From Staphylotrichum longicolle (taxonomy: Eukaryota; Ascomycota; Sordariomycetes; Sordariales; Chaetomiaceae): a stretch of DNA of 64,000 bases. Below are positions 45,752-57,117 of this stretch, piece after piece. The stretch covers positions 1,488,001-1,552,000 of the forward strand of contig JAHCVI010000004.1 of the NCBI GenBank assembly GCA_019096155.1, given 5' to 3'. The notes under the pieces were generated by a model. It saw only the letters and a list, made by a program, of their open reading frames with translations. It was not told the DNA's origin and did not search any database. Each line of letters begins with the position of its first letter. Positions within the stretch are counted from its first letter, which is position 1. A program made the position numbers and the translations under genes.

Positions 45752-46780
45752 TCACCCCCCAACCAAATCCCTCTCCAACCCCTCCAAAAAGCTGTCGGCC
45801 ATCTTCCGGCTCTTCCTCTCCTGAATCTCCCTCCTGCGCTCCTCAATCTCCCTCTTCCTTCTCTCAACCTTCTCCTCCCTCTCCCGCCGCACCGCCTCCG
45901 TCCTCTCCCGCTCCTCGCCCAGCGCCTTCATCTCCTCCTCCCGCTTCCCCTCCTCCTTGCTGAACTTGTAGAACCCGACCCCCTTGGTCCGGATCTCCCA
46001 GTCGGCCTGGTAGTGCGTCGCCTCGGGCGGCGTGGCGCTCCGGTCGCGCTTGCGGGCGAGCGCCTCCATCGTGTCCAGCCCGTCGCGCGCCGCGAAGGCG
46101 TCGGTCTGGACGGCGTCGCCGTAGATGAGCGCAGCCGGCGCCTTGGGGCGGGCCGACATGTGCTCGAGCTCGGCGGCCGAGGCGGTGCTGCGCTGGAGGC
46201 GGAGGATCTGCGAGCGGGTGAGGTGGCGGACGCGACCAAACTCGTCGGTGTATTCGTGCAGGGTGGTGTCGACGTTGGGGTCTTCTTCGTCGGGTTCGGA
46301 GTCTGAGGACGAGGAGGAGGATGCGGCGCCGTCGGGGTCTTGGGCTTTGGACTCGGCCCATTTGCGGTCAAAGTCGACGAGACCGACTTCGCGCCCGATG
46401 TAGTCACCCCGTTGCATCGCGGCATACAGGCGAGCTTTGGACTCCATCTTGCGGCGGGCGAACTCGCGTTCGGCCTTGGTTTCTTCGGTGCCGAGGGGAG
46501 ATTTAAGGGAGAGTTTCTTGGCGTCTTTGGCCTCGGTTTTGGACACGTCTTTGCGCTTGATTTTGGTTTTGGAGAGCTCGTCGGTTTTCAGTTTGGATGG
46601 CCGTGTTCGTCCGGTGGCGGGTGCGGTTGAGGAAGTGCCCGAGGATGCATTGGATGCAATGGATGGCTCGGCAAGGAGCGAGTTGAGCTGCGAGGTAAAT
46701 GCCAGAGATCCAGAGATGCTGATCTCCTTCTTTTGCCGTTTTGGGGCCGGCTGACCGTACAAGTGTGGATCTTGCGGCAT
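45752..46780 (-). CDS. CCDC174-like coiled-coil nuclear protein
   Basis: This is a single exon of 342 residues starting at ATG 46780 (MPQDPHLYGQPAPKRQKK); an open frame upstream to 46975 is treated as leader. The middle has the pattern HEYTDEFGRVRHLTRSQ and the C-terminal part has GVGFYKFSKEEGKREEEM, both diagnostic of the CCDC174 family (DUF4078). A highly charged helix (ERERTEAVRREREEK) ends the protein. Human CCDC174 is nuclear and associates with splicing and exon-junction factors. The role in fungi is inferred only from that. An acidic Ser/Asp/Glu stretch lies near residues 155-170. Confidence 0.8.
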   Translation of the reverse strand: MPQDPHLYGQPAPKRQKKEISISGSLAFTSQLNSLLAEPSIASNASSGTSSTAPATGRTRPSKLKTDELSKTKIKRKDVSKTEAKDAKKLSLKSPLGTEETKAEREFARRKMESKARLYAAMQRGDYIGREVGLVDFDRKWAESKAQDPDGAASSSSSSDSEPDEEDPNVDTTLHEYTDEFGRVRHLTRSQILRLQRSTASAAELEHMSARPKAPAALIYGDAVQTDAFAARDGLDTMEALARKRDRSATPPEATHYQADWEIRTKGVGFYKFSKEEGKREEEMKALGEERERTEAVRREREEKVERRKREIEERRREIQERKSRKMADSFLEGLERDLVGG

Positions 46781-47504
46781 CGTGTCGGCTCTGCCTGGGA
46801 GTCTTTGACAGACCGTTTCCAGGTTGGATTGAATGTTGGGAAGTGAATGCACCCTTGTGGTCAAGGCGACCAAGCAATGTAGGTAGTTTTTGTGGGGAAC
46901 AAACTCCGGAGCCCCCAGGCTGCCCCAGAAGCCCAGGCCCCCTGTCGCGGGTCTCGGCCGAGCTCTTGGCGCCAAGTGCCAGATGCCAGTGCGTCATCCA
47001 TGCACCCAAGCACCCAGCAGCTGTGCCGCAACTGCTCCCGAGCAGTCGGGCAAGTCGGCTCTCGCAAGGTCATGCCTCCCATCCCTGGCTTCCCATCCGC
47101 CCGTCTTATCGCAGACACCCATCACTCACTTCCCCCGCTGCATTTGCACTGCACGAGCCCAGCAGTCTCCCTTATCGTGCAGGATTCTAGCCCTCTCAAA
47201 GCTCGCCCTGATGGAAGTTGATCTCGCTCGCTCGGAGAATATGCACCGTCGTCTCCCCAGGACCACAAGCTGAGCGGCCCAGCACGACTGTCGAACTGTC
47301 GAACTGTCGAACCCTCGCTCCACCCACCCATCAAGACGTTCGCTACAATCCCACCGCTGCTGCCCGGATATCACGATATATCAAGCAGCTCGTTTGCCAT
47401 CTCTACACAAGCTGCCCGGGCAATACACACCTGTCTTTGCACACCCACGCGACAAGGAATCCGGAGTGTAGTCCAAAGACAGCTAGCTCCCCAAGCTCCC
47501 AACG
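46781..47504. other. Divergent promoter region
   Basis: This 724-base interval lies between the CCDC174-like and small membrane-protein starts. Overlapping open frames on both strands have no supporting features, so I call no gene. Confidence 0.45.
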
Positions 47505-47850
47505 ATGGCCGACTACGCTTCGGAGACTGTGGGCTGGTATGTCTGGCTTAGCGAGCTGAGCATCCTCCCACAGGAATACCAGTACATCATGCGAGTGATA
47601 TCCAGCTTCTTTGTACGTGACCTCTTCTCCCCGAGGCTGCTCTCGTATTAGCCCGCTGACGAGAGGTTGACAGATCACTCTTGCGCTCACGCCGATTGTC
47701 CCCATCATCGCACTGGTCATCTACGACTTGATCCTCTGGCTATGGAGACTCGCCGCTGCTAGCTGGAGTGCTAGGTCCGCAATGCGCAGCGACGTGGCTG
47801 CTCAGCTCCCGAAACATCCACCGATAAATACCACAGCCCCGGCCCGCTAG
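47505..47850 (+). CDS. Small putative membrane protein (94 residues), unknown function
   Basis: Two exons (47505-47612 and 47674-47850; intron GTACGT...TTGACAG, 61 nt) join in frame to give 94 residues beginning MADYASETVGWYVWLSEL. A hydrophobic stretch at about residues 35-60 (ISSFFITLALTPIVPIIALV, extended by DLILWLW) predicts one or two membrane passes. A short polar tail follows. The splice is supported because it joins two hydrophobic halves in one frame and ends at a stop 177 bases later. I do not recognise the family. It lies 212 bases from the converging homoserine dehydrogenase gene. Confidence 0.6.
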
Positions 47851-48062
47851 TCGCCGATTAGAGGCGTCGGACCGAGCAGCTCGCTTCGACTCATGGAAAC
47901 ATGCGGATAAACCCACGAGAAAACTACAGGCGCCCTCCTGTAACAATGGCCAAGAGCCGTGTACGACACTGGGAAAGGGTATAGACGAAGGAAGGGAGGG
48001 ATGATTTTGTTTTCTTAGGGTTTAATATATTTGGCCAAAGGCCTGGCGGGGTGACGAACCAG

Positions 48063-49225
48063 CTAAGCAATCTGGCCGAGCACCTTAAGGAGGTCGCTCG
48101 TCACGCCCATTGCCGTCACGTCGCCGCCGGCACCAGCGCCCTGGATGATCAGCGGGTTGCTTCCATACCGCTTCGTGTAGAAGCTGATAATATTATCACT
48201 GCCCTTCAGCGCGGCAATTGGGTGTGACAGATCGAACTTCTCCAGTCCCACCTTGACCTGCTTCGTGGCCACGTCAATGCTGCCCACGAACCGCACCACC
48301 TTACCTTCCTTCTCCGCCGCCGCCTTGGTCTCCTCCATCTGCGCATCAAACGCCGGCAGCTTCTCCAAGAACTCGTCCCCGCTGGCCACCGACTCGAGCT
48401 CCTTGGGAATCAGGCTCTGCACGGGGAACGCCGTCGGCGACTCAACAGGCAGGCCCGCCAGCCGCGCGAGAATGGTCAGCTTCCGCGCAACATCCAGGCC
48501 GTTCAGGTCGTCCCGCGGGTCGGGCTCGGTGTAGCCCAGCTCCTTGGCCTTCTTCACCTCGGCCGACCATTGGCCGCCGGAGCCCGAGGTCGGGGCGAAC
48601 GAGTTGAAGAGGAAGGACATGGTGCCGCTGAAGACGCCCTCAATCTTGGTGACCTCGTCGCCGGTCTCGACCAGGTCCTTGAGCGTCGAGATGACGGGCA
48701 GGCCCGCGCCGACCGACGACTCGTGGTACACCTTGGCGCCCGACTGGGCGGCGGCGGCGAAGATGTCCTGCCACAGCTTGTACGAGCCCGAGAAGGCCTT
48801 CTTGTTGGGGGTCACGATGCTGATGCCGCGGCTGAGGAAGAGCGGGTAGGCGTCGGCGACGTCCTGCGAGCTGGTGTTGTCGACGAGAACCGTCTTGGAG
48901 CCCGAGGTGCCGAGGAAGTCGGCGAGCTTGGGCAGGGCGAGGGGCGGCTGCTGGGACGAGGCGAGGGCGGACGTCACGCTGCCGATGCTGATGGCCACGT
49001 GGTCGGTGCTGTAGAGGGCCTTCTTGCTCGTGCAGATGTAGGTCAGGACGAGCTTGGGGTCGGGACGGCGGGCGGCGAGCTGCTCGAGCTGGGACAGGAA
49101 GCACTTTCCTACCCCACCAGCGCCTGGGCGCTGTTAGCTTTGTTGGAGTTGACTGGGGTGGGAACTGATGCGGATAGCTTACCAATGATGGCAATGTTCA
49201 CCTGCCGGGCAGAAGCTGCAGCCAT
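48063..49225 (-). CDS. Homoserine dehydrogenase (HOM6)
   Basis: The enzyme reduces aspartate semialdehyde to homoserine with NAD(P)H, the branch point to threonine and methionine. Two exons (49225-49183 and 49123-48063; intron GTAAGC...CCCAG, 59 nt) give 367 residues. Splicing rebuilds the Rossmann motif as IIGAGGVGKCFL. The family segments VDNTSSQDVADAYPLFL, GISIVTPNKKAFSG, VYHESSVGAGLPVI and GVFSGTMSFLFN follow. YTEPDPRDDLNGLDVARK contains catalytic-site residues. There is no C-terminal ACT domain, as in yeast Hom6. It is divergent to TRM8 with 337 bases between starts. Confidence 0.95.
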
Positions 49226-49562
49226 TGTATGTTTGTGTCGCAGAGATCCCAAGGAAACGTCCGAGTGTAACTTTGAAATTCGATGAGCAACACGGAAAAC
49301 AATCGCGGGGTACCTTACTCTAAAATGTCGCCATGGGTTGCCGATAGCGGGGCAGTCATCCCTGTGAGACAGGGGTCGAGCAGCCCCACGTCGACCTAAA
49401 AATTAGTGGATACGACTGTGGAATCTTCCGCTTCCCATCTTTTGCATCTTTCATGTCACATTCAACCTTGAGTCTTCAACACACGACGAGCAGCAACACA
49501 CTGAAATTCTCACCGACATAATATTGATACCTCATACAAGAACCATTGTGACATTCAACAAA
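49226..49562. other. Compact divergent promoter, HOM6 / TRM8
   Basis: Only 337 bases separate the two start codons, so promoter elements must be shared or tightly packed. I saw no perfect TGASTCA site here; the closest is TGAGTCT near 49472. Confidence 0.5.
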
Positions 49563-50486
49563 ATGGGCGGGGACAAAATCAAGAAAGACAAAAGGCAAAA
49601 GCGCGAGGAGTACCGCGCGGCCATCAGGCAGGAGGGCGTCTCAGAGCTGCCCAGGAAGAAGTTTTATCGCCAGAGGGCTCATGCCAACCCCTTCTCGGAT
49701 CATCAATTAATATAGTAAGCTGGGAATTTGATACTGTTTAGCTTTGTTTTATAAGACTGACTCGCACACAGCCCCCCAAGCCCCGATCAGATGGACTGGT
49801 CGTCACTCTTCCCACACTATGTTGTCGACGAGCCGCAGGACCAGCAGACACCAGCTCCTGAGACATCAACATCGCAGGACCTCGCGCCACTCAAGGTCAA
49901 GAGGATATCAAAGGACGTTGAAGTAGCAGACATTGGCTGCGGCTTTGGCGGCCTGCTCATCGCCCTCGCACCCACCATGCCCGACACGCTCATCCTCGGC
50001 CTCGAGATCCGCGTCTCGGTCACCCACTTCGTCGAGGACCGCATCAAAGCCCTGCGGGCGCAGAACGACGAGGCCAAGCTCTACCGCAACGTGGGCGTGC
50101 TCCGCGCCAACACGATGAAGTTCCTGCCCAACTTCTTCCGCAAGGGCCAGCTCTCCAAGATCTTCATCTGCTTCCCCGATCCGCACTTCAAGGCCCGCAA
50201 GCACAAGCAACGCATCGTCTCGACCACGCTCAACTCGGAGTACGCCTACGTTTTGCGGCCGGGCGGGATCGTGTATACCATCACGGATGTGCCCAATCTG
50301 CACGAGTGGATGGTGCAGCACTTTGACGCGCACCCGTCGTTTGAGCGCGTGCCGGAGGAGGAGCAGGAGGCGGATCCCTGTGTGGCGATCATGAGGACGG
50401 AGACGGAGGAGGGAAAGAAGGTGGAGAGGCACAAGGGTGAGAAGCATGTCGCGCTGTTTAGGAGGTTGGAGGACCCAGCGTGGTGA
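49563..50486 (+). CDS. TRM8: tRNA (guanine-N7)-methyltransferase catalytic subunit TRM8
   Basis: Trm8 with Trm82 forms m7G46 in tRNA. Two exons (49563-49714 and 49772-50486; intron GTAAGC...CACAG, 57 nt) give 288 residues. The basic N terminus MGGDKIKKDKRQKREEYR is followed by LPRKKFYRQRAHANPFSDH. After the splice comes the segment PPSPDQMDWSSLFPHY. The SAM-binding motif is VADIGCGFGGLLIAL, followed by ILGLEIRVSVTHFVEDRI, CFPDPHFKARKHKQRIV and YVLRPGGIVYTITDV. All are typical of the TrmB family. The C terminus FRRLEDPAW is complete. Confidence 0.95.
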
Positions 50487-52006
50487 AGGGAGTGATGGTT
50501 GGGGGACGGTAGGGGTGCAATGATACCACAGCTGTTGAAATGTTCTGATGACTCGAAATTGCAGTTGCATTGAAAGTAGAGTTGGTTTTTTTCATACAAG
50601 CTTCAGGCTCATCCAATTTCTGGCTCGCAATTGTCAGGAGGGGGTTGCCAAGGTAAATAAACAGGGGTTGAAACCATCCCTTTCTAACAGATCCTTTGTC
50701 TTGCCGCGTGATGTATATCATCTCAAAAAGCAGTGGTGCTTCACACACCCAAGACATCCTGAGGTTTAGTGGGGATCATTCAGATCTGAGGATCGAATTC
50801 TCTCGGGTACCCATGGATGTCTGTTTTAACTTGAGTCGCCTTCAGACGCCTCCAGCACCCCAACAAAGTCAAGAAATGGAAAAATTGGTCTTTTGAAGCA
50901 GTGCCGCATCCACCTTCACGTTCCGCCCCTTGTTCTGTCAAAGGGCCTCAGTTGAATATGAGAGACAGTCTAAGCCAGGACAAAGTCAAAAGACACACGG
51001 GGGGCTACTGTAAGTCTCGGCTGACCTTATGATATATCACTATAAACCACGTCATGTCTCTGCGCGAGAGATGCTGGGCCGTCTTGCGCCATCAACACAT
51101 AGTCACCACTTCCTTCAATCATTACCAAGCAAGAGTCAGCCATTAAACCAAAAAGAGTGGAAGTCAACAGTCTTCACCAACTCCGCTCCCATTTCAGGAC
51201 GGGAACAATGTGCGTACCCTAGTTCCGTCACCTTTTAACACTGACTACACCCCCGTTGAGCAACCTAAACACTCCTGTATCTGTTCCGGCCCAAACTACT
51301 GTGTAACAGAGAGAACTCCCCAGGTACGAAATTGTTCCCGGGAAAGACGTCCAAAGGGACGAGATCATAGCCATCTTCCACTTCATCGTATGCGACAGCC
51401 CCGCTCACGCTCAATACTGCCGGTTATCAGTCCGCTACCAAAGACGAAAGGAAACCTTCCAGTTGCGGCTCGCACGTTTCATTGTGGAGCACCACTTCAT
51501 CATATCGGGCTGCACGTCGGGAGCAGTGCTGTTTCTGAAGCTCCTTGGCGCGTTTGGTCAGCGTCTGGGCTGGTTTGCTGAGAGGAGGGTGCATGTTGAC
51601 TCAACGGTCTGATTGCTAGTGGAGGGGACTTCTCAGCGACGGGTACAGGGACAAGGATGAAGGAATGGGCTCAGAGGGAGAGGAGGTAAACCCCGGAGGC
51701 AGTGACATTGAATAAACTCGGCCAGCAGAGTCAATGCCTCGAAAACAACATGAGCAGATTGCGCCATGGTAACAGATATGTGATGCGATGCTCAGAATCA
51801 ATCTGTTCAGACACCAATGCCTTTCAGTCCCCCATACACTTCCTTACCAACCCAACTCATCTACGCCTCCTGATAGGTATCAAACCCCCGGACCCCGAAT
51901 AACCATACAAGAAACCGATCCCAAAACCAACACGCGCCGCCTCCAACCTAACCCACGCCGTAGCATCCAGACATGACCAAAACAAGAAGGAAAAGGGGGG
52001 GGGCGT
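50487..52006. other. Convergent intergenic region, TRM8 / NDC80
   Basis: This interval of 1.52 kb has no recognisable gene. Short frames with unremarkable composition are present (for example 51210-51581). A run of eight G lies at about 51993-52001 next to the NDC80 stop. Confidence 0.45.
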
Positions 52007-54396
52007 TTACATATCCATCGCTTGGGTATCATCTCTCATCTCGTCGCTGCCGAGCTCCTTCTCCAGCTCGTCCGCGACAAAGCTCTCGTACTCCTCCAGG
52101 CCCTTCTGGACGTGCATCTTGAACTTGATGACGTCGTTGAGCATGCGCATCGTCTCGGTGTGCAGCTCCTCGCGCAGCGCGTTGGCTCGCAGCGTGAGCT
52201 GTTCATATCTAAAGAGACGAAACGAGTCAGTACACAGCAAAGTTCAAGATTTAGAAAAAGGGGAGAGAGCGGGTGGAAAGGGGGAAGTCGCTTACTCGAT
52301 ATTGGTGTTCATCTCCCTCTGCTCCATGAGCTGCACCGACTCGGACAGCTGCGCGCGCATCCGGGCGAGCTCCTTCTCCATCTTTTCGATCTGGGCGTCG
52401 GACCCGAGCTTCTGCGCCGTGGTCACCTCCTTGGTGCGCTCGTACTCCTCCTCGGCGGCGCGCACGCGGTGCTCGAGCGCCTCGACCTCGTTGCGCTTGT
52501 CCTCGATGGCCTCCTTGGCGCGGTCCAGCAGGTCGTGGTCCTCCATCATGGCGTCGAGCGCCGCCTTGCGCCGCTCCGAGACGTCCTTGCGCAGCGCCAG
52601 GAAGCTGTTCTTAACCTGCCCCCGGAGGTCGAGGTTGAGCACGTGCGCCGGCTGGTAGCCCGTGACCGGGTCCGCGAGGAGCCGGTCGCTGTCGCCCGCG
52701 CCGTACGAGCCTTGCAGCTGGGACGAGGTGAAGTTGGGGCCTTCGTTGACCGTGATCTGCAGCTCAAAGTCCCGGCCCTTGGCGTTGACGGCGGTGGAAG
52801 GGATCAGGCCGATCTGGTACGCGACCGTGTTGTACCGGTCGACCATCCGCTCGAGCTCGTCGAGTCGTTGGCTGGCCTCGCGCTCGCGCTCGGCGACTTT
52901 CTGCTTGACGTCCTCCAACCGTTGCGCCGCCGACTCGATGCTCGTCTGCAGACGGTCCCGCTCCGATGTCATGCGGTCGATATCCTGCATGCTGATCCCC
53001 TGGTCGTCCACCGCGTCCTTCAGCCGGCGCTTCTCGTCCTCGGCCTCCTTGAGCTCGCCCTGCAGTTTGTCGAGCTCCTCCTGCAGGACCTGGATCCGGC
53101 CCTCGTACTTTTCTGACCGCTGCATGGCCAACGTGTTGTACTCCTCAAACTTGGCCTTGTCCTCCTCCATAATCTTAAAATGGCTGTCCAACACGGCTGG
53201 GTCGGGCGTGGATTTCTCAAGGTCCTCGACTTCCTTGAGCAAGCGCGCGTGCTCGCCCTCGAGCATCTCCATCTCTTGGATGTACTTGGCGTTGGAGCGT
53301 TCGAATGCCCGAGCCATACCCTGGACGTGTGGTGCCAGGGCCTTCTCCACGTCCTCGTCGCCGGCCTCGTCGTCCATGTTGAGCCAGTCTTGGTAGGCGT
53401 TTGTGAGAAAGTCAAAGATGATATTATCGCCCGCGACATCAACCCCCGCCTCCAAACACGCGTCGTCATACTGCTGGACCGAGTACCGCTCCAGCATCTG
53501 GGCCAGCTGCATCATCCAGTGCAGCAACCCCAAAAACGTGCTCCAGTTCTGACCTCCCACCGCTGCGATCTGACTCTTGGTAATGCTCCTCTCGTACGGG
53601 TATCGTAGCTGTTTCAGAAGCGGCGGCACCTCCTGGTCGATATTCTTCTGGAAGCGGTAGCTCGGATCGATGCGGTGATAGAGCCATTGGAACATGAAGT
53701 TGAAGTCCTTTTGTGTGGGCGACTTGATAAAGTTGTCCGACAACTTATAGTTCATCTCCATCTCGAAGTTGTTCTTGGCGAGATATTCGATCAGCTCCTG
53801 TCCGAGACGGCCCTGGTACGCCCTGTCCTTGAGCGGGCGGGGGTCTCGTGGTACACCGGCGGCCTGGGGTGCTTGTTGGAAGAAGCTTTGATGCCCGCTC
53901 ATGGGGGCAGCAGCGGCGGAAGGCCGGCCGCGGTAGACGCTGCTGCGGCGATCAGTGTCGGTGGACGGGCCGGGTGTGTGGTATGGTTTTAATGAAGCCG
54001 TGGTGTTGGAGTTGTAGCCCGCGACAGATGCTCGTTTGGCGGAGGAGAAGCCAATGTCGGCCAAGCTGGTCCCGGACGAGGAGCCCTGGAACATGGGTTG
54101 GTTCGGGCGCGACATTGCGAGCGAGTTCCGCGGCCCGGATATGGATCGCGCATGGCTGGCGCTGCCGATGGTGCTGGATCGTTTCATGGCGGAGGGGGGC
54201 TGTGGGATGCCCGAGTTGAGGTTGAGTCCTCCTAGAGTCTGCGCGGCATCTTAGTATGCAGTATACATTGTTGCGACGATTGCGACGATTGCGGCGATTG
54301 CGACACCATGAGCCAGGACGCGACTCGGGCGGGGACAGGGACCCGTACCTCTCTAGGTCTTCGGACGCTCCACTGGCTGTTTTTGTCTTGCGACAT
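52007..54396 (-). CDS. NDC80: Kinetochore protein NDC80 (HEC1)
   Basis: NDC80 is the microtubule-binding subunit of the NDC80 kinetochore complex. Three exons (54396-54349, 54238-52296, 52208-52007) encode 730 residues. Exon 1 encodes exactly MSQDKNSQWSVRRPRE. A 110-nt intron (GTACGG donor, TACTAAG branch, CGCAG acceptor) joins it to TLGGLNLNSGIPQPPSAMKR. A basic Ser-rich tail is followed by the calponin-homology head, with RDPRPLKDRAYQGRLGQELI and DFNFMFQWLYHRIDPSYRF. A long coiled coil completes the protein. The third exon is joined by a GTAAGC...TTTAG intron. The gene is divergent to PEX14 (600 bases). Confidence 0.94.
54273..54301. repeat. 9-bp tandem repeat in NDC80 intron 1
   Basis: Three near-identical copies of GCGACGATT lie inside the first intron of NDC80. 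Confidence 0.75.
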
Positions 54397-54996
54397 GGCG
54401 GCCAGTCTGGAAGCAGTCTCGTTGCGCCCGTCGACAGAATTACGAGGGATAGGGCGCCTTCAGCAAGCCAAGTTGTTCGGGCGAACTCCTGGTGGATATC
54501 GTAATGGTCGCAAGGAATAGTCGCTGCACGTGCAACGCGATAGCTCGAGGAAAGGCTTGGTGGTGGGATGTCCCGCGTAACAAGTGATAACGAAAAGATG
54601 GTGAAATTACAGCATGCATACGGTCCGTTGCCAGGTAAACAAACTGCGGGGCTTGGCTTGGGCGCCCGAGGGCGCCTTGTGGGCGCGTCAGGAACCCATG
54701 CGAGATCGAAGTGGGTCTGAGACAAGCAAGTGAACTGGCCCAGCACGTGACGCCGGCCTCCTAAATCCGGGGATCACCAGTCGCCGCGCTTGGCATCCGG
54801 CTGCTGGAGTGGAGCGCACGGGATGCCGCTGAACCTCGGCTTGTGATTCTGCCACTCCCTTTTCCGGTCCTTCATCATCAACCGTCCGGCGCGTTGCGCA
54901 ATTCATCTTGACCGAAACACAGGAAATACTCCAAGCCAAGTGTCCTTGCAAAGCACCACGAGCACAGCGTACTCTGCTCGGGAATCACGATCAGGA
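54397..54996. other. Divergent promoter region, NDC80 / PEX14
   Basis: This 600-base interval lies between divergent starts; no gene is supported. Confidence 0.5.
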
Positions 54997-56202
54997 ATGG
55001 CCATCCGTGAGGACCTGGTCGCCTCGGCGGCCAAGTGTGAGTGCTCCCGTCACTGCCTTTTTGTACGTAGAGCCCGTAGAGCCCGCTGACACTCGCCCAT
55101 CAGTCCTGCTGGACCCCAGCGTCGCCTCGTCGCCCGTCGAGAAGAAGGTCGCTTTCCTCCAGGCGAAGAACCTCACGCAAGAAGAGATTAGTGCTGCGCT
55201 CGCCCGAGTGGGCACAGAGGGCGCTCCGGTGCAGGCATACACACCCCAGACAGCCTCCGCCGTTGCGCAACCGCCGCAATACTATGGGCAACAATACCCG
55301 CCACAGTACCCGCCGTATGGCTGGCAACAACCGCCGCCTCAGCCGGTTCCGAGGCGTGACTGGAGAGACTGGTTCATCATGGCGACGGTGGTGAGCGGAG
55401 TGTCGTACGGGCTCTACAGCCTGGGGAAGGTGAGACAACCTGGATTCTGGTCGCATTGGGTCTGCGGAGACTAATATGCTGCCAGCGCTACGTCTACCCC
55501 CTTATTGCGCCACCCACGCCGGAGCGGCTCGAGCAGGACAAGAAGTCGATCGACGAACAGTTTGAGAAGACGTTTGCCCTCGTCGACCAGCTGGCCAAGG
55601 ACACTGAGACGCTCAAGGCGGCCGAGAAGGAGCGCACAGAAAAGCTCGACGCGGCCCTCAACGAACTCGAGACGGTCATCAACGAGCTCAAGTCGGCGAA
55701 TCGGCGACGCGACGACGAGTCGCAGCGGGTGCGGGATGACGTGCAGAACCTCAAGGACGCGATCCCGCGGGCGATGAACAACCAGAAGGACCTGACCGAC
55801 ACCAGGCTGCGGGAGGTCAACGCCGAGCTCAAGAGCCTCAAGACCCTCATCACGCAGCGCATGAACCCGACGGCGACGTCGACCAGCGTCAGCAACTACC
55901 TGCGCCCGGCGGCCAGCGGCAACGCGACCCCGAGCAGCCCGGCCGCCACACCGGCGCCGGTCGAGAACGCGAGCACCGAGACCAAGGAAGAGGCCAAGCC
56001 GGCGCAGGACTACCTCTCCAACGCCAACCGCCCCGCGCCGTCGCCGTCGCCTTTCAGCAGCGGCATGCAATCCAGGGCGTCGATCCCGGCGTGGCAGATG
56101 GCCGCCGCCAAGAGCGCGGGATCGTCCAGCTCGACTGCCGCGAACGGCACCACCGAGGCTGAGAGCAGCAGCGAGACGCAGGAGGCTTCGGGAAGCGCAT
56201 GA
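54997..56202 (+). CDS. PEX14: Peroxisomal membrane protein PEX14
   Basis: PEX14 forms the docking complex and pore for PEX5-cargo import. Three exons (54997-55036, 55104-55429, 55486-56202) give 360 residues. The conserved N-terminal domain begins MAIREDLVASAAKFLLDPSV and continues VEKKVAFLQAKNLTQEEI. A Pro/Tyr/Gln-rich linker is followed by DWRDWFIMATVVSGVSYGLY, the membrane-proximal hydrophobic segment near residues 103-121. The next helix starts YVYPLIAPPTPERLEQDKK. A coiled coil of about 90 residues and a Ser/Ala/Pro-rich tail complete the protein. Introns have GTGAGT and GTGAGA donors. Confidence 0.94.
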
Positions 56203-57117
56203 GCGGGCAAGGAGGGTTCGGGAAGGCGCGTCGCATGCTTTTCAGGTTTCGGGCGTGCACCACGTGTAAGATACACTGTAACGGCTACTGGGGAGAACGG
56301 GCTGTATGGCATTGGTCTTGTGTCGGTCAGGCATTTGGAAGGATCCGGTTCTGGTAATGTTGTCCCAAATCAGATGCTCCGGCGCAAGCTTCGCCAGCTG
56401 AGGCCGAGCACGGCTGAGCACATGGCGACCGACGTGAGCAAAGAATGAGACGAAAGCGGCCGGGGTGTATTCTCCGGGACGGGCATGTCTACATAATGAG
56501 ATATAAATCCGAACTCCGTTTCTTATTCCCGCCTCGGATCATACCCGAACCCCAGAATGCAGCAACTTGGGCCTTTGGGCCGGAGTTGAGAGGCGTCGTG
56601 GCGATTTTGGCATCAGTGCTTTAAAGGGAAGGCTTGCGAGAGCCATTGATTCGCTCGGTGCGGAGATTTGGGGAAGTCGCATTGACGGACCCCGCTGCCG
56701 AGGTTCCTTTCCCCTTTTCACCCAACAAAGTTCCAGCGTGAACGTGCCTCGAGCGTGCTTCTGCTGTCAGTCCGATCTCTCCACGTTTCCGTGCGGGCTC
56801 GATCTGGACCTCGAGCAGCCGAATCTGGTATCGGCACCGACGGTCGGGATTCGGGCGGTAAGTGGGCCATGTTCATGACGAATCCAGGGATCTTTGCCCC
56901 CGGGCTCGCGATGCCACTGGCTGGCGATCACCACCTGGACCTGTTGCTGCTGTTATCCATTCAAGATCACCAGGATCCCGCTTCAATAAATACAACTCGA
57001 TGGCGCCCCCATCCCCACACCCCACCACTCCGTCTTTCCCTTTTCCCGCCTTCGCTCCTTGAATTTGTGATACCTACACTCCTAGATTGATTTGCAGCCC
57101 TTTTCTCTCCCTTAGAC
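56203..57117. other. Intergenic region, PEX14 to hydrolase
   Basis: This 915-base region has no supported gene. TATAAAT at about 56504-56510 is far from the next start (600 bases). A pyrimidine-rich stretch immediately precedes the hydrolase ATG. Confidence 0.45.

Noticed and set aside
47537..47573. GTATGT...CACAG candidate intron in the small membrane protein gene
   Set aside because: At 37 nt it is too short, and its removal leads to an early stop, whereas reading through keeps the frame open.
48998..49123. Apparent start of homoserine dehydrogenase at a GTG inside the gene
   Set aside because: The protein continues upstream in frame through the NAD-binding motif and a spliced first exon starting at ATG 49225.
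52022..53116. 364-codon plus-strand open frame
   Set aside because: It is antisense to the NDC80 coiled coil and has a repetitive Leu/Val/His composition typical of the reverse complement of such sequence.
54308..54325. Plus-strand ATGAGCCAGGACGCG that looks like an NDC80-type MSQD start
   Set aside because: It is on the wrong strand. The true minus-strand start at 54396 gives MSQDKNSQW and splices in frame, so the resemblance is coincidence.
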